Assembly: GCA_030645915.1 (NCBI GenBank)
Contig: JAUSNO010000016.1
Location: forward strand, 1 to 64,000
DNA length: 64,000 bases
Direction: 5' to 3'
Source of the DNA: Undibacterium sp.
GTDB lineage: Bacteria > Pseudomonadota > Gammaproteobacteria > Burkholderiales > Burkholderiaceae_D
Below are positions 1 through 9,172 of the stretch, one piece after another (the first letter of the stretch is position 1; each line of letters starts with the position of its first letter). The notes beneath the pieces were generated by a model that saw nothing but the letters and a program-made list of their open reading frames with translations, searched no databases and was not told the DNA's origin. A program made the translations under genes and the position numbers.

Positions 1-1210
1 ACCCAGCGGTATTACCCAAGGCGAAACAGGACACCAGCGGACCGGTCGGCGAATCCACCCGGTACGAAACCATGCCGGAACCCGTTGAACCACCAGACAC
101 CAGTGAGTAGGCCTGGAACGGGCCACCGGAACCAAAATCGACATTTCCGTAGTCGAGCCAGTCCCCGTTACCTAAACCACCAACCACGCCACCCTGAATC
201 AGGCCACCGGTATTCACAACCGCTGACTCCGCCTCAATCGGGCTGTAGGCAGACCGAACACCAGGTGTTGGTGTTGGTGTTGGTGTTGGAGTCGGCGTCG
301 GAGTCGGCGTCGGAGTCGGCGTCGGTGTTGGAGTTGGAGTCGGCGTCGGTGTTGGAGTCGGCGTCGGTGTTGGTGTTGGTGTCGGTGTCGGTGTTGGGCA
401 GGTTAAGACAAGCTTTCCTTTTTCCTGGAAATCATCATCGCAGTCTTTTGCAAAGTTTCCGCTCGCACAGGCTTTCTTATCCATGTCGTCAGAGTCCTCG
501 CCAATTTCCTTTAGTTTTTTAAGTAACTCTTCGTTGATTTTGTTTTCCTTGGCATGGTCGTCGTCACCTGATTCCAGATGGCAATTATTTGAGCCTGAAC
601 CCGATGTATTCCGTTTGCTTTTTTGTATGCTCACTACCAGCATACGCGCGACTTCTCCCGCTTTCTTGTACTCGTTGTTGTGACTGCGAAGCGCAATGAA
701 ATTGTCAAAAACAGAGATGCTTAAGCCTAGTTGCGCCTTGATGTGGATTTCTGCCGCGTCGGCACTGACTTTGTCAGTATCCATTTTGGTTTGCACCATC
801 GTCGTCAGCGGGCTAATGACACTGTGTTTGCCCGCGGGCGTCTGGAGTGTGTAGGCGGTAGTCACGGGGCCAGTGTCCGCATCGACAGCGTCCGTACCAA
901 TCATTGCGATCAGGCGGGCGTTGGCAAGTTCGGTGGCGCTTAACTGTAAAGTAACTTTGCCGTTCACATCGGTGCGAGCTTGCGTTTCGCCGGCATCACA
1001 TGTGCCATTGTTATTCGCATCGACACACACAAGCGCATTCTTGATCAACCCGTCGATGACCGTGGTGCTGACGGCAGTAGTGGCGACCGCTACCGGTGGT
1101 GGCATGATGGATACTGCAGTTGAACCTGAGCTTCCGCCGCCGCAGGCCGTTAACGTGACTACTGCAGCGGCGATTAAACTTAAGGCAATGTGTGGTGTCG
1201 AAATTTTCAT
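1..1210 (-). CDS. CBM6-like lipoprotein with Pro-Thr linker (C-terminus beyond window)
   Basis: The frame is open from an ATG at 1210 to the left edge (403 codons), so the C-terminus is missing. The protein starts with [18 protein letters not shown] followed by a lipobox-like LTACGGGSS, predicting an outer-membrane lipoprotein. About 270 residues of unrecognised sequence follow, then a 45-residue alternating Pro-Thr linker. After the linker comes a segment resembling carbohydrate-binding module family 6: an SPIEAES start, [15 protein letters not shown], and [11 protein letters not shown]. The likely role is binding an extracellular or cell-surface polysaccharide; a catalytic domain could lie beyond the edge. 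No enzyme motif is visible in the part seen. It reads away from the apbE group, from which it is separated by 174 bp with no clear terminator. Confidence 0.75.
   Translation of the reverse strand, partial: MKISTPHIALSLIAAAVVTLTACGGGSSGSTAVSIMPPPVAVATTAVSTTVIDGLIKNALVCVDANNNGTCDAGETQARTDVNGKVTLQLSATELANARLIAMIGTDAVDADTGPVTTAYTLQTPAGKHSVISPLTTMVQTKMDTDKVSADAAEIHIKAQLGLSISVFDNFIALRSHNNEYKKAGEVARMLVVSIQKSKRNTSGSGSNNCHLESGDDDHAKENKINEELLKKLKEIGEDSDDMDKKACASGNFAKDCDDDFQEKGKLVLTCPTPTPTPTPTPTPTPTPTPTPTPTPTPTPTPTPTPTPTPTPTPTPGVRSAYSPIEAESAVVNTGGLIQGGVVGGLGNGDWLDYGNVDFGSGGPFQAYSLVSGGSTGSGMVSYRVDSPTGPLVSCFALGNTAG
263..397 (-). repeat. Hexanucleotide microsatellite encoding a (Pro-Thr) linker
   Basis: A 135-bp run of imperfect 6-bp repeats alternates CCN and ACN codons on the minus strand, giving 23 prolines and 22 threonines. 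Such linkers are typical between an anchor and a carbohydrate-binding domain. The third-position variation among copies shows it is not a freshly expanded pure repeat, but its length could still vary by slippage in 6-bp steps without breaking the frame. Confidence 0.9.
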
Positions 1211-1384
1211 GTTGAATCTCCGGTATGTATTAGTTAAGAATAAAAAGCTAAACAGGTTTTGTGCTTCAGGTTGATGCGTCTTTGCTGTTAATGTTCAGCA
1301 AAGTGTTTTTGGCATATTAAAAAAACGGGAATAGTTGGTTTTTCTGATGAATGGCATGCTCTCCCCGGTGGTTTTTTTATGGAT

Positions 1385-2311
1385 TCAGCTCGATTGATTT
1401 TGTTGTATTTCACCATCCTGTTGCACCATCAGATACCGCACGCCCTGGGCCTGTAGCCAGGCTGGTGCATCCTCTCCTTTTAGCAATGCAATGGTCGCCA
1501 GCGCGCCTGCGCTAGTGGTATTGGCGGCCAATACGCTCACTGACTGCCAATGCGCTACCGGCCATCCCGTTTGCGGGTTAAGAACATGGCAGTAGCGCTG
1601 TCCATCCTGAATGAAAAAACGTTCATAATCGCCGCTGGTAGCGAGGCCTCCACGGGCTAGTGGAAGTACCGCGAGCGATGTAAAAGCCCCGCTGCTGTCT
1701 TGCCTGGGATGCTGGATCTCGATGTGCCACGGAGCGCCTTCCAGCTCTGGCAGGCCACGGCCACCAGTGGCATGCAGATCGCCACCAAGATTGACCAGTG
1801 CGTTGCTGATGCCGTGGCTTTGCAGTACGACCGCCGCCAGATCAGCGGCGTACTCTTTGCCAAAACCACCGAAGTCCAGTTCCATCCCGGCTTTCCCCAG
1901 TTTGACTTTATTGGCGTCACGTTCGACGTGCTGCCAGCCTACCTTGGTGAGTAAGTTTTTCAGGTTCTCAGGGTCGGGTAAACGAGCGTTCTTAAAATCC
2001 CAGGCTTGCCACAGCACGCCCGACGTCACATCAAACAAACCATCGCTGAGTTGCCATAATTTTTCTGAGAAATCGAGAAAATATCCGGTCTCGGCGTCGA
2101 TTTCTACCGCGTCATGGCCAGCGGACTGATTGATCAGACTGATCACGCTATCGCTGCGATACCGGGAAAATTTCTGCTCAATGCGCCTTACTTCGAGAAT
2201 CGCCTCCGCTGCCGCATGACGCATGAGGGCTTCGTCCACGCCATCCATCTGCAAACTGCAAGGCGAGGCCATGGCGTGAAAATCAAAATGTAATGTGCGC
2301 CAGCGGCTCAT
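1385..2311 (-). CDS. apbE: FAD:protein FMN transferase (ApbE family)
   Basis: 308 aa. ApbE enzymes attach FMN through a phosphoester bond to Thr/Ser of target flavoproteins. Visible family marks are MASPCSLQM near the N-terminus, LDFGGFGKEYAAD mid-protein (canonical DLGGIAKGYAVD), GGLATSGDYERFF, HVLNPQTGWPV, and the C-terminal ANTTSAGALATIALL segment. No signal peptide or lipobox is apparent, unlike many ApbE lipoproteins, so it may act in the cytoplasm or its true start may differ. It is last in a minus-strand set, 9 bp after the DUF3570 gene. A flavinylation substrate is not visible among the neighbours. Confidence 0.9.
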   Translation of the reverse strand: MSRWRTLHFDFHAMASPCSLQMDGVDEALMRHAAAEAILEVRRIEQKFSRYRSDSVISLINQSAGHDAVEIDAETGYFLDFSEKLWQLSDGLFDVTSGVLWQAWDFKNARLPDPENLKNLLTKVGWQHVERDANKVKLGKAGMELDFGGFGKEYAADLAAVVLQSHGISNALVNLGGDLHATGGRGLPELEGAPWHIEIQHPRQDSSGAFTSLAVLPLARGGLATSGDYERFFIQDGQRYCHVLNPQTGWPVAHWQSVSVLAANTTSAGALATIALLKGEDAPAWLQAQGVRYLMVQQDGEIQQNQSS

Positions 2312-2320
2312 CTAGTTCTC

Positions 2321-3517
2321 TCAGAAGCGGTGAGTGAGGCCTATTTGCATAAAGCGAGCATAAAAAGGATCCAGCCCCGGGCTGCCGCCACCAAGCCGTA
2401 ATCCCTTGGTTTGTCGATAGTTCTCCAGCTTGAAATCAACTGCTGTCTGCAGCGTAAAAGCATAAGCAAGCTTCATCGAAAATGTGAGGCCTCCAAAGGC
2501 GGCCAGGCGCTGATCCGTGGATTGATTGGTGCCGAATAGCTTGATGCCTCGGGTGAAGGCCGCGATCTGATCGTATTCTCCCTGCGCATTGAAGGTCGGA
2601 TCGAGATAAAAATTGGCCGCGCTTTGCGTGTAGTAGCGCACACCTGGCGTGATGGTCCACCGGCCTGCGGGTTGTACCCACTCGGCACCGACAGTGTGCG
2701 ATTGCACGCCAAAGGTGTCGCTGTAGTAGCGGTAGCTGCTGCGTAAGGCGGCATCAAACCGTTCGACATGATGATTCCATCTAGCCAGCCCGATCCAGGC
2801 GTCACGCTGGCTGGGGCGCTGGTCAAAAGATTTATACGGGTCGTCGTAAAAGCCGCTGCCGGCGCTGCGGGTCAGATTGAACTGCACAATATCGTTTGAC
2901 GTCATCACCTGCGTGACACCGGCCATCAGTTCATTGGTGCGCTTATGTCGATTGACGATGTTGCCGCCGCTGTAGGTGTTGTCAATGATATCGCTGCTGT
3001 TGCCAAAACCGACGGTCCAGGTGCGGTTGTTATCATCACTGGACCAGCGTGCATCCAGGCCCAGCGCGCGCGAGGTGTAGTCGTGCTCCTTTGAATACGC
3101 CACACTGCCAGAGACCGCAGCGCGTGCCAGATAACGCGTTACTTTTACGTCGCCGGCTTTGCGATCGTCGCTCATACGGCTAGCGCCGGAGATTTGCGTG
3201 TGCTGCGTGTGCCAGCGTGGCGATGCGCCAGATACGCTATCGCTTACCCATGAACCCTCAACCGACCATTCGCCTGCAATGGGCGCCAGCACATACACTT
3301 GTGGCGCGTTGACAGTGATGCGGTCCAGGCCCGGTTGCCAATCTTTGTAGGTGCCATATTTAACGCCGACAGTGGTTTTTTCCGGTGCGTTCTCTGCCGC
3401 AGCATTCAGCGGAATTGCCGCCGTCAGCCCGGCTAAACTCGCCAGGCCAGGTAACAGCAGCGAAGCAAGCAAGACGCCGGATGCGGCGGGTGGATTTTTT
3501 TTTGCTTTATTGTTCAT
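2321..3517 (-). CDS. DUF3570 domain protein, predicted outer-membrane beta-barrel
   Basis: 398 aa from the ATG at 3517, chosen because it follows the DUF4266 stop by 13 bp and begins a normal N-terminus (MNNKAKKNPPAASG, then a hydrophobic LLASLLLPGLASLAGLTAAI stretch). A longer reading would overlap DUF4266. The mature part is rich in alternating Tyr/Trp/Arg strands (VGVKYGTYKDWQPGLDRI, RWTITPGVRYYTQSAA) and ends in GLTHRF with a terminal Phe, as outer-membrane barrels do. DUF3570 has no established function. The neighbours TlpA-like, DUF4266 and ApbE recur with it in proteobacteria, which points to a shared envelope redox or cofactor role (inference). Confidence 0.8.
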   Translation of the reverse strand: MNNKAKKNPPAASGVLLASLLLPGLASLAGLTAAIPLNAAAENAPEKTTVGVKYGTYKDWQPGLDRITVNAPQVYVLAPIAGEWSVEGSWVSDSVSGASPRWHTQHTQISGASRMSDDRKAGDVKVTRYLARAAVSGSVAYSKEHDYTSRALGLDARWSSDDNNRTWTVGFGNSSDIIDNTYSGGNIVNRHKRTNELMAGVTQVMTSNDIVQFNLTRSAGSGFYDDPYKSFDQRPSQRDAWIGLARWNHHVERFDAALRSSYRYYSDTFGVQSHTVGAEWVQPAGRWTITPGVRYYTQSAANFYLDPTFNAQGEYDQIAAFTRGIKLFGTNQSTDQRLAAFGGLTFSMKLAYAFTLQTAVDFKLENYRQTKGLRLGGGSPGLDPFYARFMQIGLTHRF

Positions 3518-3530
3518 GATGTGTATTTTC

Positions 3531-3758
3531 TTAGTTGCAACCGCAGCCGCCGCCGCCAACGCCGTAACCGCCGCTGGAGTTTTCCTTACTGCCATAGATG
3601 TGCTGAACAAAACGCTGATCCAACGGATCCCCTTCGAAAGTCATTGCCGGTTTGGCTAAATTGCCTTTCTCCCAGGCGTTCACATTGCCCAGTGTGCTGC
3701 AGCCGCTGAGAAACGAGACGGCGGCGATGGCGAGCGAGCTTAGAATTATTTTTTTCAC
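3531..3758 (-). CDS. DUF4266 small lipoprotein with Cys-Gly tail
   Basis: 75 aa with a GTG start 2 bp after the tlpA-like stop, so probably translationally coupled. MKKIILSSLAIAAVSFLSGC is a lipoprotein signal with the acylated Cys at residue 20. The middle contains WEKGNLAKPAMTFEGDPLDQ, the recognisable DUF4266 core. The protein ends in a Gly-rich run and GGCGCN, with two free cysteines. The tail could bind a metal or take part in thiol chemistry with the adjacent thioredoxin-fold protein; that is inference. No function is known to me for the family. Confidence 0.8.
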   Translation of the reverse strand: MKKIILSSLAIAAVSFLSGCSTLGNVNAWEKGNLAKPAMTFEGDPLDQRFVQHIYGSKENSSGGYGVGGGGCGCN

Positions 3759-3760
3759 GA

Positions 3761-4261
3761 TCAGTCCTTGGTGTTGAGAGCTTGTTTAATCTGGCGTTCC
3801 AGTTCCTCGCGGTGCTCATCCTTGAAGCCGCTGTGCACCATGAGCACCTTGCCGTCCGGACCAATCAACACTGAGGTCGGCATTCCCTTGATGGCATAGG
3901 TGCGAGGCATTTTTCCGGCGGGATCAAATGCCACATCAAAGCGCGCTGGATTGTCGTTGAGGAAGGTTTTTGCATCGTCGGTTTTTTGATCAACATTGAT
4001 GCTGACGACACGTAATCCTTTGCCGGCATATCTGGACTGCATATCGTTCATCCAGGGAAAGGATTGTTTGCAGGGACCGCACCAGGAAGCCCAGAAATCG
4101 AGGTAAACAGTCTTGCCCTTGAAATCATTCAGTTTGATGTTGCCTGTCCTTCCCGGCAGATCAAACTCGGGCGCAATTTGCCCGGTTTCAACTGCATGGC
4201 TCGGTAAACTGAGGAAGCTGACGGAAGCTATAACAGCAGTTAGTACGGATATTTTTATCAT
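3761..4261 (-). CDS. TlpA/ResA-like periplasmic thiol-disulfide oxidoreductase
   Basis: 166 aa from the ATG at 4261, which has a GGAG ribosome-binding site 6 nt upstream and starts directly on a signal peptide (MIKISVLTAVIASVSFLSLPSHA). The mature part is a thioredoxin fold with DFWASWCGPC (active-site WCGPC) and a cis-Pro segment GMPTSVLIGPDGK. Exported proteins of this kind reduce or oxidise cysteine pairs, as in cytochrome c maturation. As first gene of the set, its likely client is the Cys-tailed DUF4266 lipoprotein 2 bp downstream (inference). Any promoter lies in the AT-rich region 4262-4500; none was assigned. Confidence 0.88.
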   Translation of the reverse strand: MIKISVLTAVIASVSFLSLPSHAVETGQIAPEFDLPGRTGNIKLNDFKGKTVYLDFWASWCGPCKQSFPWMNDMQSRYAGKGLRVVSINVDQKTDDAKTFLNDNPARFDVAFDPAGKMPRTYAIKGMPTSVLIGPDGKVLMVHSGFKDEHREELERQIKQALNTKD

Positions 4262-4685
4262 GTTGACTCCGGGCATTTTCTTGAAATAGAAGAGATACAA
4301 ACCGCAAATTGGCTCAATTTTTCAGCGCATAAAAAACCCTTGCTTCGCAATAGGCGAGCAACTACCGGCAGAATTTTGTTTTCCGTTACGATTTAAAAGA
4401 TGCGTGACACGAAGTTAATTTTAAATATGAAGAATAATATTTGTTTCCGTGGTGAGCTTAGGCAACATTTAAACAAGCGGAAATTAAGGAATACTTAAAA
4501 CATGACGCGTGTTGCCACAAACTTTGTAACCATCCGTAACCTGTCATTGTTTCGTTTAATGCTTCAGTGCGAGTCAGTACCTCTGGGTATTTCGCAGCGC
4601 TAGCGCCTCTGATTCCAGGTCTGCATTGTGGGTGTGAGGCAAGAGAAAAAAACCGCTTCCTGTCTCTTCGTTTAAGCGTTTTCAT

Positions 4686-4794
4686 GCAAGGCCAGCACGC
4701 ACTAGGCGGAGCGCACCATCCATGCGCCTTTCCGGACTGCCTGCTCTGAAACCCGCATGGTTAGTGCGCTCCGCCTAGTGCGTGCTGGCCTTGC
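4686..4794. repeat. Family A palindromic element, copy A1
   Basis: Perfect 31-bp inverted arms (4686-4716 and 4764-4794) flank a loop that itself holds CCATGCG and CGCATGG. Related elements occur at 11631, 40885, 56566 and 57271 with the shared core of a CATGCGGG block and a GGCGCATGG block. It lies in the 4262-5008 gap, between the divergently transcribed tlpA-like gene and urtA, upstream of the urt promoter. The rest of that gap is AT-rich and shows no gene. Confidence 0.9.
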
Positions 4795-4915
4795 CCATTT
4801 TTAATTGGCAGATCCTGTTTTGGTGAGCGCCCTCACTGTTGTGGTGCAATGCCTTCATAAACGCACCGGGATCATTATTATTTTCTGTGCAATGTAAAAG
4901 TTAAGCGACAAGTTC

Positions 4916-4932
4916 ATGGCACCAATATTGCT
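4916..4932 (+). promoter_or_regulatory. Sigma54 (-24/-12) promoter of the urt operon
   Basis: ATGGCACCAATATTGCT matches the consensus YTGGCACGNNNNTTGCW at nearly every key base, with GG (4918-4919) and GC (4930-4931) exactly 12 nt apart. Transcription would start near 4943, giving a leader of about 65 nt before urtA. Sigma54 control fits a nitrogen-limitation (NtrC) operon. The site coincides with an in-frame ATG at 4916, which is an argument against translation starting there. Confidence 0.75.
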
Positions 4933-5008
4933 ACTCCGTTTATTGAAGTCGAGTAGTTTCATTTTTGCGGTCACCTTTCACTTACATTCTTTTACATCAG
5001 GAGAACTT

Positions 5009-6262
5009 ATGTCACGTCGCATGATTTTGAAAGCTAGCGCAATTGGCGCTATGGCACTTGCTACAAACGTCTGGATGTCTCAGGCAATGGCTGCCGATAC
5101 GATCAAGGTGGGTATCTTGCATTCGCTCTCAGGCACCATGGCGATCTCTGAAACTTCCTTAAAAGACGTGGCCTTGATGACGATAGCCGAGATCAACGCC
5201 AAGGGCGGCGTGATGGGTAAAAAGCTCGAACCAGTGATTGTCGATCCCGCTTCTAACTGGCCTTTGTTCGCCGAGAAAGCGCGTCAGCTGATCTCGCAAG
5301 ATAAGGTGGCCGTGGTGTTTGGTTGCTGGACTTCGGTCTCGCGCAAATCAACCTTGCCGGTATTCAAGGAACTCAATAGCCTGCTGTTTTATCCCGTGCA
5401 ATATGAAGGGGAAGAGCTGGAAAAAAATGTGTTTTACACCGGCGCCGCACCGAACCAGCAGGCGATTCCCGCCACCGAATACCTGATGAGCAAAGAGGGC
5501 GGCGGTGCCAAGCGCTTCGTCCTGCTGGGTACCGATTATGTATATCCGCGCACGACCAACAAGATCCTGCGCGCCTTCCTGAAATCCAAGGGCGTGAAAG
5601 ACACGGATATCGATGAGGTCTACACGCCGTTCGGTCATTCCGATTACCAGACCATCGTCGCGAATATCAAAAAGTTTTCTGCCGGCGGCAAGACTGCTGT
5701 GATCTCGACCATCAATGGCGACTCGAATGTGCCGTTCTATAAAGAGCTGGGCAATGCTGGCCTGAAAGCGACCGATGTGCCTGTCGTTGCCTTCTCCGTC
5801 GGTGAAGAAGAATTGCGTGGTGTGGATACCAAGCCTTTGCTGGGGCATCTGGCCGCATGGAATTATTTCCAGTCGGTTAAAAATCCTGTGAATGATGAGT
5901 TCATCAAAAAATGGAAAGCCTACGCCGTCGCGCAAAAGCTGCCTAACGCCGCTACCGTGGTGACCAATGATCCTATGGAAGCGACTTATGTCGGCATCAA
6001 TATGTGGAAGCAGGCAGTAGAAAAAGCCAAGTCCACCGATACCGACAAGGTCATCGCCGCCATGGCGGGTCAAACCTTCAAGGCACCTTCCGGCTTTACC
6101 TTGACGATGGACGCGACCAACCATCATTTGCACAAGCCCGTCATGATCGGCGAGATCAAGGGCGACGGTCAGTTCAGCGTGGTCTATAAAACGAAAGGGC
6201 CGATTCGTGCGCAGCCTTGGAGTCCTTATATTGCGGGTAATGAGGCGAAGCAGAAGTTGTAA
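5009..6262 (+). CDS. urtA: Urea ABC transporter, substrate-binding protein UrtA
   Basis: 417 aa. The ATG at 5009 has an AGGAGAA site and gives a proper signal peptide. A longer frame from 4916 would begin inside the sigma54 promoter. The leader MSRRMILKASAIG has a twin-arginine-like SRRMILK before a hydrophobic stretch ending AMAADTIKVG. The body is a type I periplasmic-binding fold of the Leu/Ile/Val/amide class: ILHSLSGTMAISE, FGCWTSVSRKSTLPVFKELNS, and LLFYPVQYEGEE, all typical of UrtA and FmdD. It captures urea in the periplasm for UrtBCDE. It is the first gene of the urt-ure run. Confidence 0.95.
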   Translation: MSRRMILKASAIGAMALATNVWMSQAMAADTIKVGILHSLSGTMAISETSLKDVALMTIAEINAKGGVMGKKLEPVIVDPASNWPLFAEKARQLISQDKVAVVFGCWTSVSRKSTLPVFKELNSLLFYPVQYEGEELEKNVFYTGAAPNQQAIPATEYLMSKEGGGAKRFVLLGTDYVYPRTTNKILRAFLKSKGVKDTDIDEVYTPFGHSDYQTIVANIKKFSAGGKTAVISTINGDSNVPFYKELGNAGLKATDVPVVAFSVGEEELRGVDTKPLLGHLAAWNYFQSVKNPVNDEFIKKWKAYAVAQKLPNAATVVTNDPMEATYVGINMWKQAVEKAKSTDTDKVIAAMAGQTFKAPSGFTLTMDATNHHLHKPVMIGEIKGDGQFSVVYKTKGPIRAQPWSPYIAGNEAKQKL

Positions 6263-6302
6263 TTGCTGATTCTTCAAGCTCGGTCGCGACGCATATTTGC
6301 CT

Positions 6303-6376
6303 GTAGGGTGCGCCATGCGCACCGATTCGTTCCGTGCCGTTCCGTGAAAGGGAACGGTGCGCATGGCGCACCCTAC
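6303..6376. repeat. Family B palindromic element, copy B1
   Basis: Perfect 21-bp inverted arms (6303-6323, 6356-6376) carrying GGGTGCGCCATGCGCACC and its complement, with a 32-nt loop. It sits between urtA and urtB, where it would form a stable mRNA hairpin. Copies B2 (15355) and B3 (63318) lie between ureF-ureG and nirB-nirD. Confidence 0.93.
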
Positions 6377-6449
6377 TGCTGTCGAGCTTGTCAACATGTT
6401 GGCCAATTCGTGTTTCATCTCACCACCTTAGTTAAACCGCCGAACGACA

Positions 6450-8060
6450 ATGCCCATGCGCTATGTTTCCCAATTTTTACTTGCTGCCGCACTCTGCACC
6501 CATGCGCTTAGTGCAATTGCCGCTATCGACGCGGCACTGCTCAAGCCCCTCACAGGCGACGACCCGGATGCACGCATAGAAGCCGTCGGCAAGATCGCGG
6601 CCTTGGCAAATCAGGATGCATTGAAGGTACTCACTGCCTTAAAAAACGAAACCGCCTACGCCACGACCAATGGCGATTTTCTGATTATCGAAGAGGGCAA
6701 GGCCTTCAATCCGCAGACAGATAAAACCATCGACACGCCAGATGGTGTCGATGGCATCGTGATTAACAACCGCTTGCGTGGTGCGGTCGATGGTGCTCTG
6801 TCGGGCTTCAAATTATTATCGAATGATCGCGCAGTACGTCTGGCCGCCGCGCTGGAATTGCAAAAAAGCGCGGCGCTGGAACAGATCCCGCTGATACGCA
6901 TTGCGCTGGCCAAAGAGCGGGATGCAGAAATCAAGTCGACTCTGCAATTGGTGATGGCAACCGCCAATTTGCAGTCGCCCGATGCAGCCGTGCGTAAAGC
7001 TGCGGTGCAGGCGCTGGCGGAAACATCGAACGCCAATCTCAAACCTGTATTGCAAAAGATGCTGGAGAAATCTAGCGATGGCGTCTATGCCGAGCCGGAT
7101 GAAGTGGTGCGCAGGGAAGTTGGCGTAACGCTGAAAGCGCTCAATAGCCATCTGGCGCTCACCGAATTTGTCGGCAATCTGGTCTATGGTATTTCGCTAG
7201 GCAGCGTGCTGTTGCTGGCGGCACTAGGTCTGGCGATTACCTTCGGCCTGATGGGCATCATCAACATGGCACATGGCGAGTTGCTGATGATCGGTGCCTA
7301 CACGACCTACGTCGTGCAGATGCTGTTCCGCGCCTATCTGCCAGGTGCGCTCGATGCGTATTTACTGGTCGCCTTGCCCGCCGCCTTCATCGTTGCCGCA
7401 GCGGTCGGCATTGCGCTGGAGCGTACCGTCATTCGTTTCTTGTATGGTCGTCCGCTGGAAACTTTGCTGGCGACCTGGGGCATCAGCCTGATGCTGATGC
7501 AAACCGTGCGCAGTATTTTTGGCGCGCAAAATGTCGAGGTGGCCAATCCTTCCTGGATGTCGGGCGGCGTGACGGTACTCGGTTCGCTGGTGCTGTCGTA
7601 CAACCGCATCGTCATCGTCTTTTTCTCCTTGTTCGTCGTCTTTGCTGTCTGGCTGATCCTGAACAAGACCCGGCTTGGTTTGTTCGTGCGGGCGGTCACG
7701 CAAAATCGCCGCATGGCAGATTGCGTCGGCGTCTCCACGGCCAAGATAGACATGATGACGTTTGGTCTCGGCTCCGGCATTGCCGGCCTGGGTGGCGTGG
7801 CCTTGTCGCAATTGGGTAATGTCGGGCCAGACCTAGGACAAAGCTATATCGTCGATTCTTTTATGGTGGTGGTCTTGGGCGGGGTAGGGCAACTAGCCGG
7901 TACCGTGATCGCCGCGTTTGGATTGGGTGAAGTGAATAAATTTCTGGAGCCGTTTGCCGGTGCCGTGATGGCGAAAATCTTTATCCTGATCTTCATCATC
8001 GTCTTTATTCAGCGCCGCCCGCAAGGCTTGTTTGCGCTGAAAGGCAGGAGCGTCGAATGA
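6450..8060 (+). CDS. urtB: Urea ABC transporter permease UrtB
   Basis: 536 aa with a signal peptide (MPMRYVSQFLLAAALCTHALSAIAA) and an N-terminal periplasmic region of roughly 230 residues with HEAT-like helical repeats, as is usual for UrtB and unlike LivH. The C-terminal half is a LivH-type permease starting near LVYGISLGSVLLLAALGLAITFGLMGIINMAHGE, with the GxxNMAHGE hallmark, and ending IFIIVFIQRRPQGLFALKG. It forms the inner-membrane channel with UrtC. The stop overlaps the urtC start (ATGA). The gap to urtA contains repeat B1. Confidence 0.95.
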   Translation: MPMRYVSQFLLAAALCTHALSAIAAIDAALLKPLTGDDPDARIEAVGKIAALANQDALKVLTALKNETAYATTNGDFLIIEEGKAFNPQTDKTIDTPDGVDGIVINNRLRGAVDGALSGFKLLSNDRAVRLAAALELQKSAALEQIPLIRIALAKERDAEIKSTLQLVMATANLQSPDAAVRKAAVQALAETSNANLKPVLQKMLEKSSDGVYAEPDEVVRREVGVTLKALNSHLALTEFVGNLVYGISLGSVLLLAALGLAITFGLMGIINMAHGELLMIGAYTTYVVQMLFRAYLPGALDAYLLVALPAAFIVAAAVGIALERTVIRFLYGRPLETLLATWGISLMLMQTVRSIFGAQNVEVANPSWMSGGVTVLGSLVLSYNRIVIVFFSLFVVFAVWLILNKTRLGLFVRAVTQNRRMADCVGVSTAKIDMMTFGLGSGIAGLGGVALSQLGNVGPDLGQSYIVDSFMVVVLGGVGQLAGTVIAAFGLGEVNKFLEPFAGAVMAKIFILIFIIVFIQRRPQGLFALKGRSVE

Positions 8061-9172
8061 ATCATATCCCCATCACCCTCTCCATTAACAAGTCTTTGTT
8101 CTCGAGTCCGGTCTGGGCGGTCATCGGTGTTGCTGTCATCGTCGCCGCCTTGCTGCCGATTTTAAATCTAAGTTTCCCCGATGGCCATGCGCTGCACGTA
8201 TCTAGCTATATGGTCGGTCTGGTCGCCAAGTTCATGTGTTACGCACTAGCGGCGCTGGCGTTGGATATGGTGTGGGGCTATACCGGCATTTTATCCTTGG
8301 GGCATGGCGTTTTCTTTGCCTTGGGCGCCTATGCGCACGGCATGTATCTGATGCGCGCCATCGGCCGCGATGGTGTGTATCAAAGCATGCTGCCTGACTT
8401 CATGGTCTTCCTCGATTGGAAAACTTATCCCTGGTATTGGGCCATGACGGATAACTTCTGGTACTGCATGGCACTGGTGATTTTGGTGCCGGGGGTGCTG
8501 GCTTTTGTGTTCGGTTTCTTTGCTTTCCGCTCGCGGATTAAGGGCGTGTATTTTTCCATCATCACGCAGGCGATGACCTTTGCTTTCATGCTGCTGTTCT
8601 TCCGCAATGACACCGGTTTTGGTGGCAATAATGGCTTTACCGATTTCAAGCGCATCCTGGGTTTTAGCGTCACCGCAGCATCGACCAAAGCGGTGATGTA
8701 TCTGATGACGCTGGCGATCTTGCTCGGTGCATTAGTACTGTGCCGCAGTATCGTCACCTCCAAACTCGGGCGCGTCTTGCAGGCCGTGCGGGACTCCGAA
8801 TCGCGCCTGATGTTTATCGGCTACGACCCCTTGTGGTTCAAGCTATTTGTCTGGACCTTGTCAGCTGTCTTGTGCGGCATCGCCGGTGCGCTGTATGTGC
8901 CGCAGGTGGGCATCATCAATCCGTCTGAAATGTCGCCGGGTAATTCCATTGAGATGGTGATCTGGGCCGCGGTAGGAGGGCGCGGTACGCTGCTCGGCCC
9001 TATCGTCGGCGCGTTCACGGTCAATGGCTTGAAGAGCTGGTTCACTGCCGCCTTCCCGGATCTGTGGCTGTTCGCGCTCGGCCTCTTGTTCATCCTAGTG
9101 ACCTTGTTCATGCAGGACGGTATTCTTGGCTTATTGAAAAAAATGAAGCGAAGCAAGGAGGAGGTCGCATGA
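8057..9172 (+). CDS. urtC: Urea ABC transporter permease UrtC
   Basis: 371 aa, overlapping urtB by 4 nt and urtD by 4 nt, which implies translational coupling. It is a LivM-type permease: multiple membrane segments, LDMVWGYTGILSLGHGVFFALGAYAHGMYL near residue 75, the ABC-contact loop LGRVLQAVRDSESRLMFIGYDP, and GGRGTLLGPIVGAF. The YTGILSLGHG motif and length are standard for UrtC. It pairs with UrtB as the transmembrane channel for urea. Confidence 0.95.
   Translation: MNHIPITLSINKSLFSSPVWAVIGVAVIVAALLPILNLSFPDGHALHVSSYMVGLVAKFMCYALAALALDMVWGYTGILSLGHGVFFALGAYAHGMYLMRAIGRDGVYQSMLPDFMVFLDWKTYPWYWAMTDNFWYCMALVILVPGVLAFVFGFFAFRSRIKGVYFSIITQAMTFAFMLLFFRNDTGFGGNNGFTDFKRILGFSVTAASTKAVMYLMTLAILLGALVLCRSIVTSKLGRVLQAVRDSESRLMFIGYDPLWFKLFVWTLSAVLCGIAGALYVPQVGIINPSEMSPGNSIEMVIWAAVGGRGTLLGPIVGAFTVNGLKSWFTAAFPDLWLFALGLLFILVTLFMQDGILGLLKKMKRSKEEVA

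Noticed and set aside
263-397. Considered a CRISPR array
   Set aside because: The unit is 6 bp with no spacers and it is in frame in a lipoprotein gene.
85-1274. Plus-strand open frames of 66-145 codons at the left end
   Set aside because: They are opposite the lipoprotein gene; the longest reads the Pro-Thr repeat as low-complexity Ser/Val/Leu and has no domain or ribosome-binding site.
5348-6418. 356-codon minus-strand frame opposite urtA
   Set aside because: Antisense to a well-defined gene, His/Arg-rich composition, no recognisable domain, and it runs through repeat B1.
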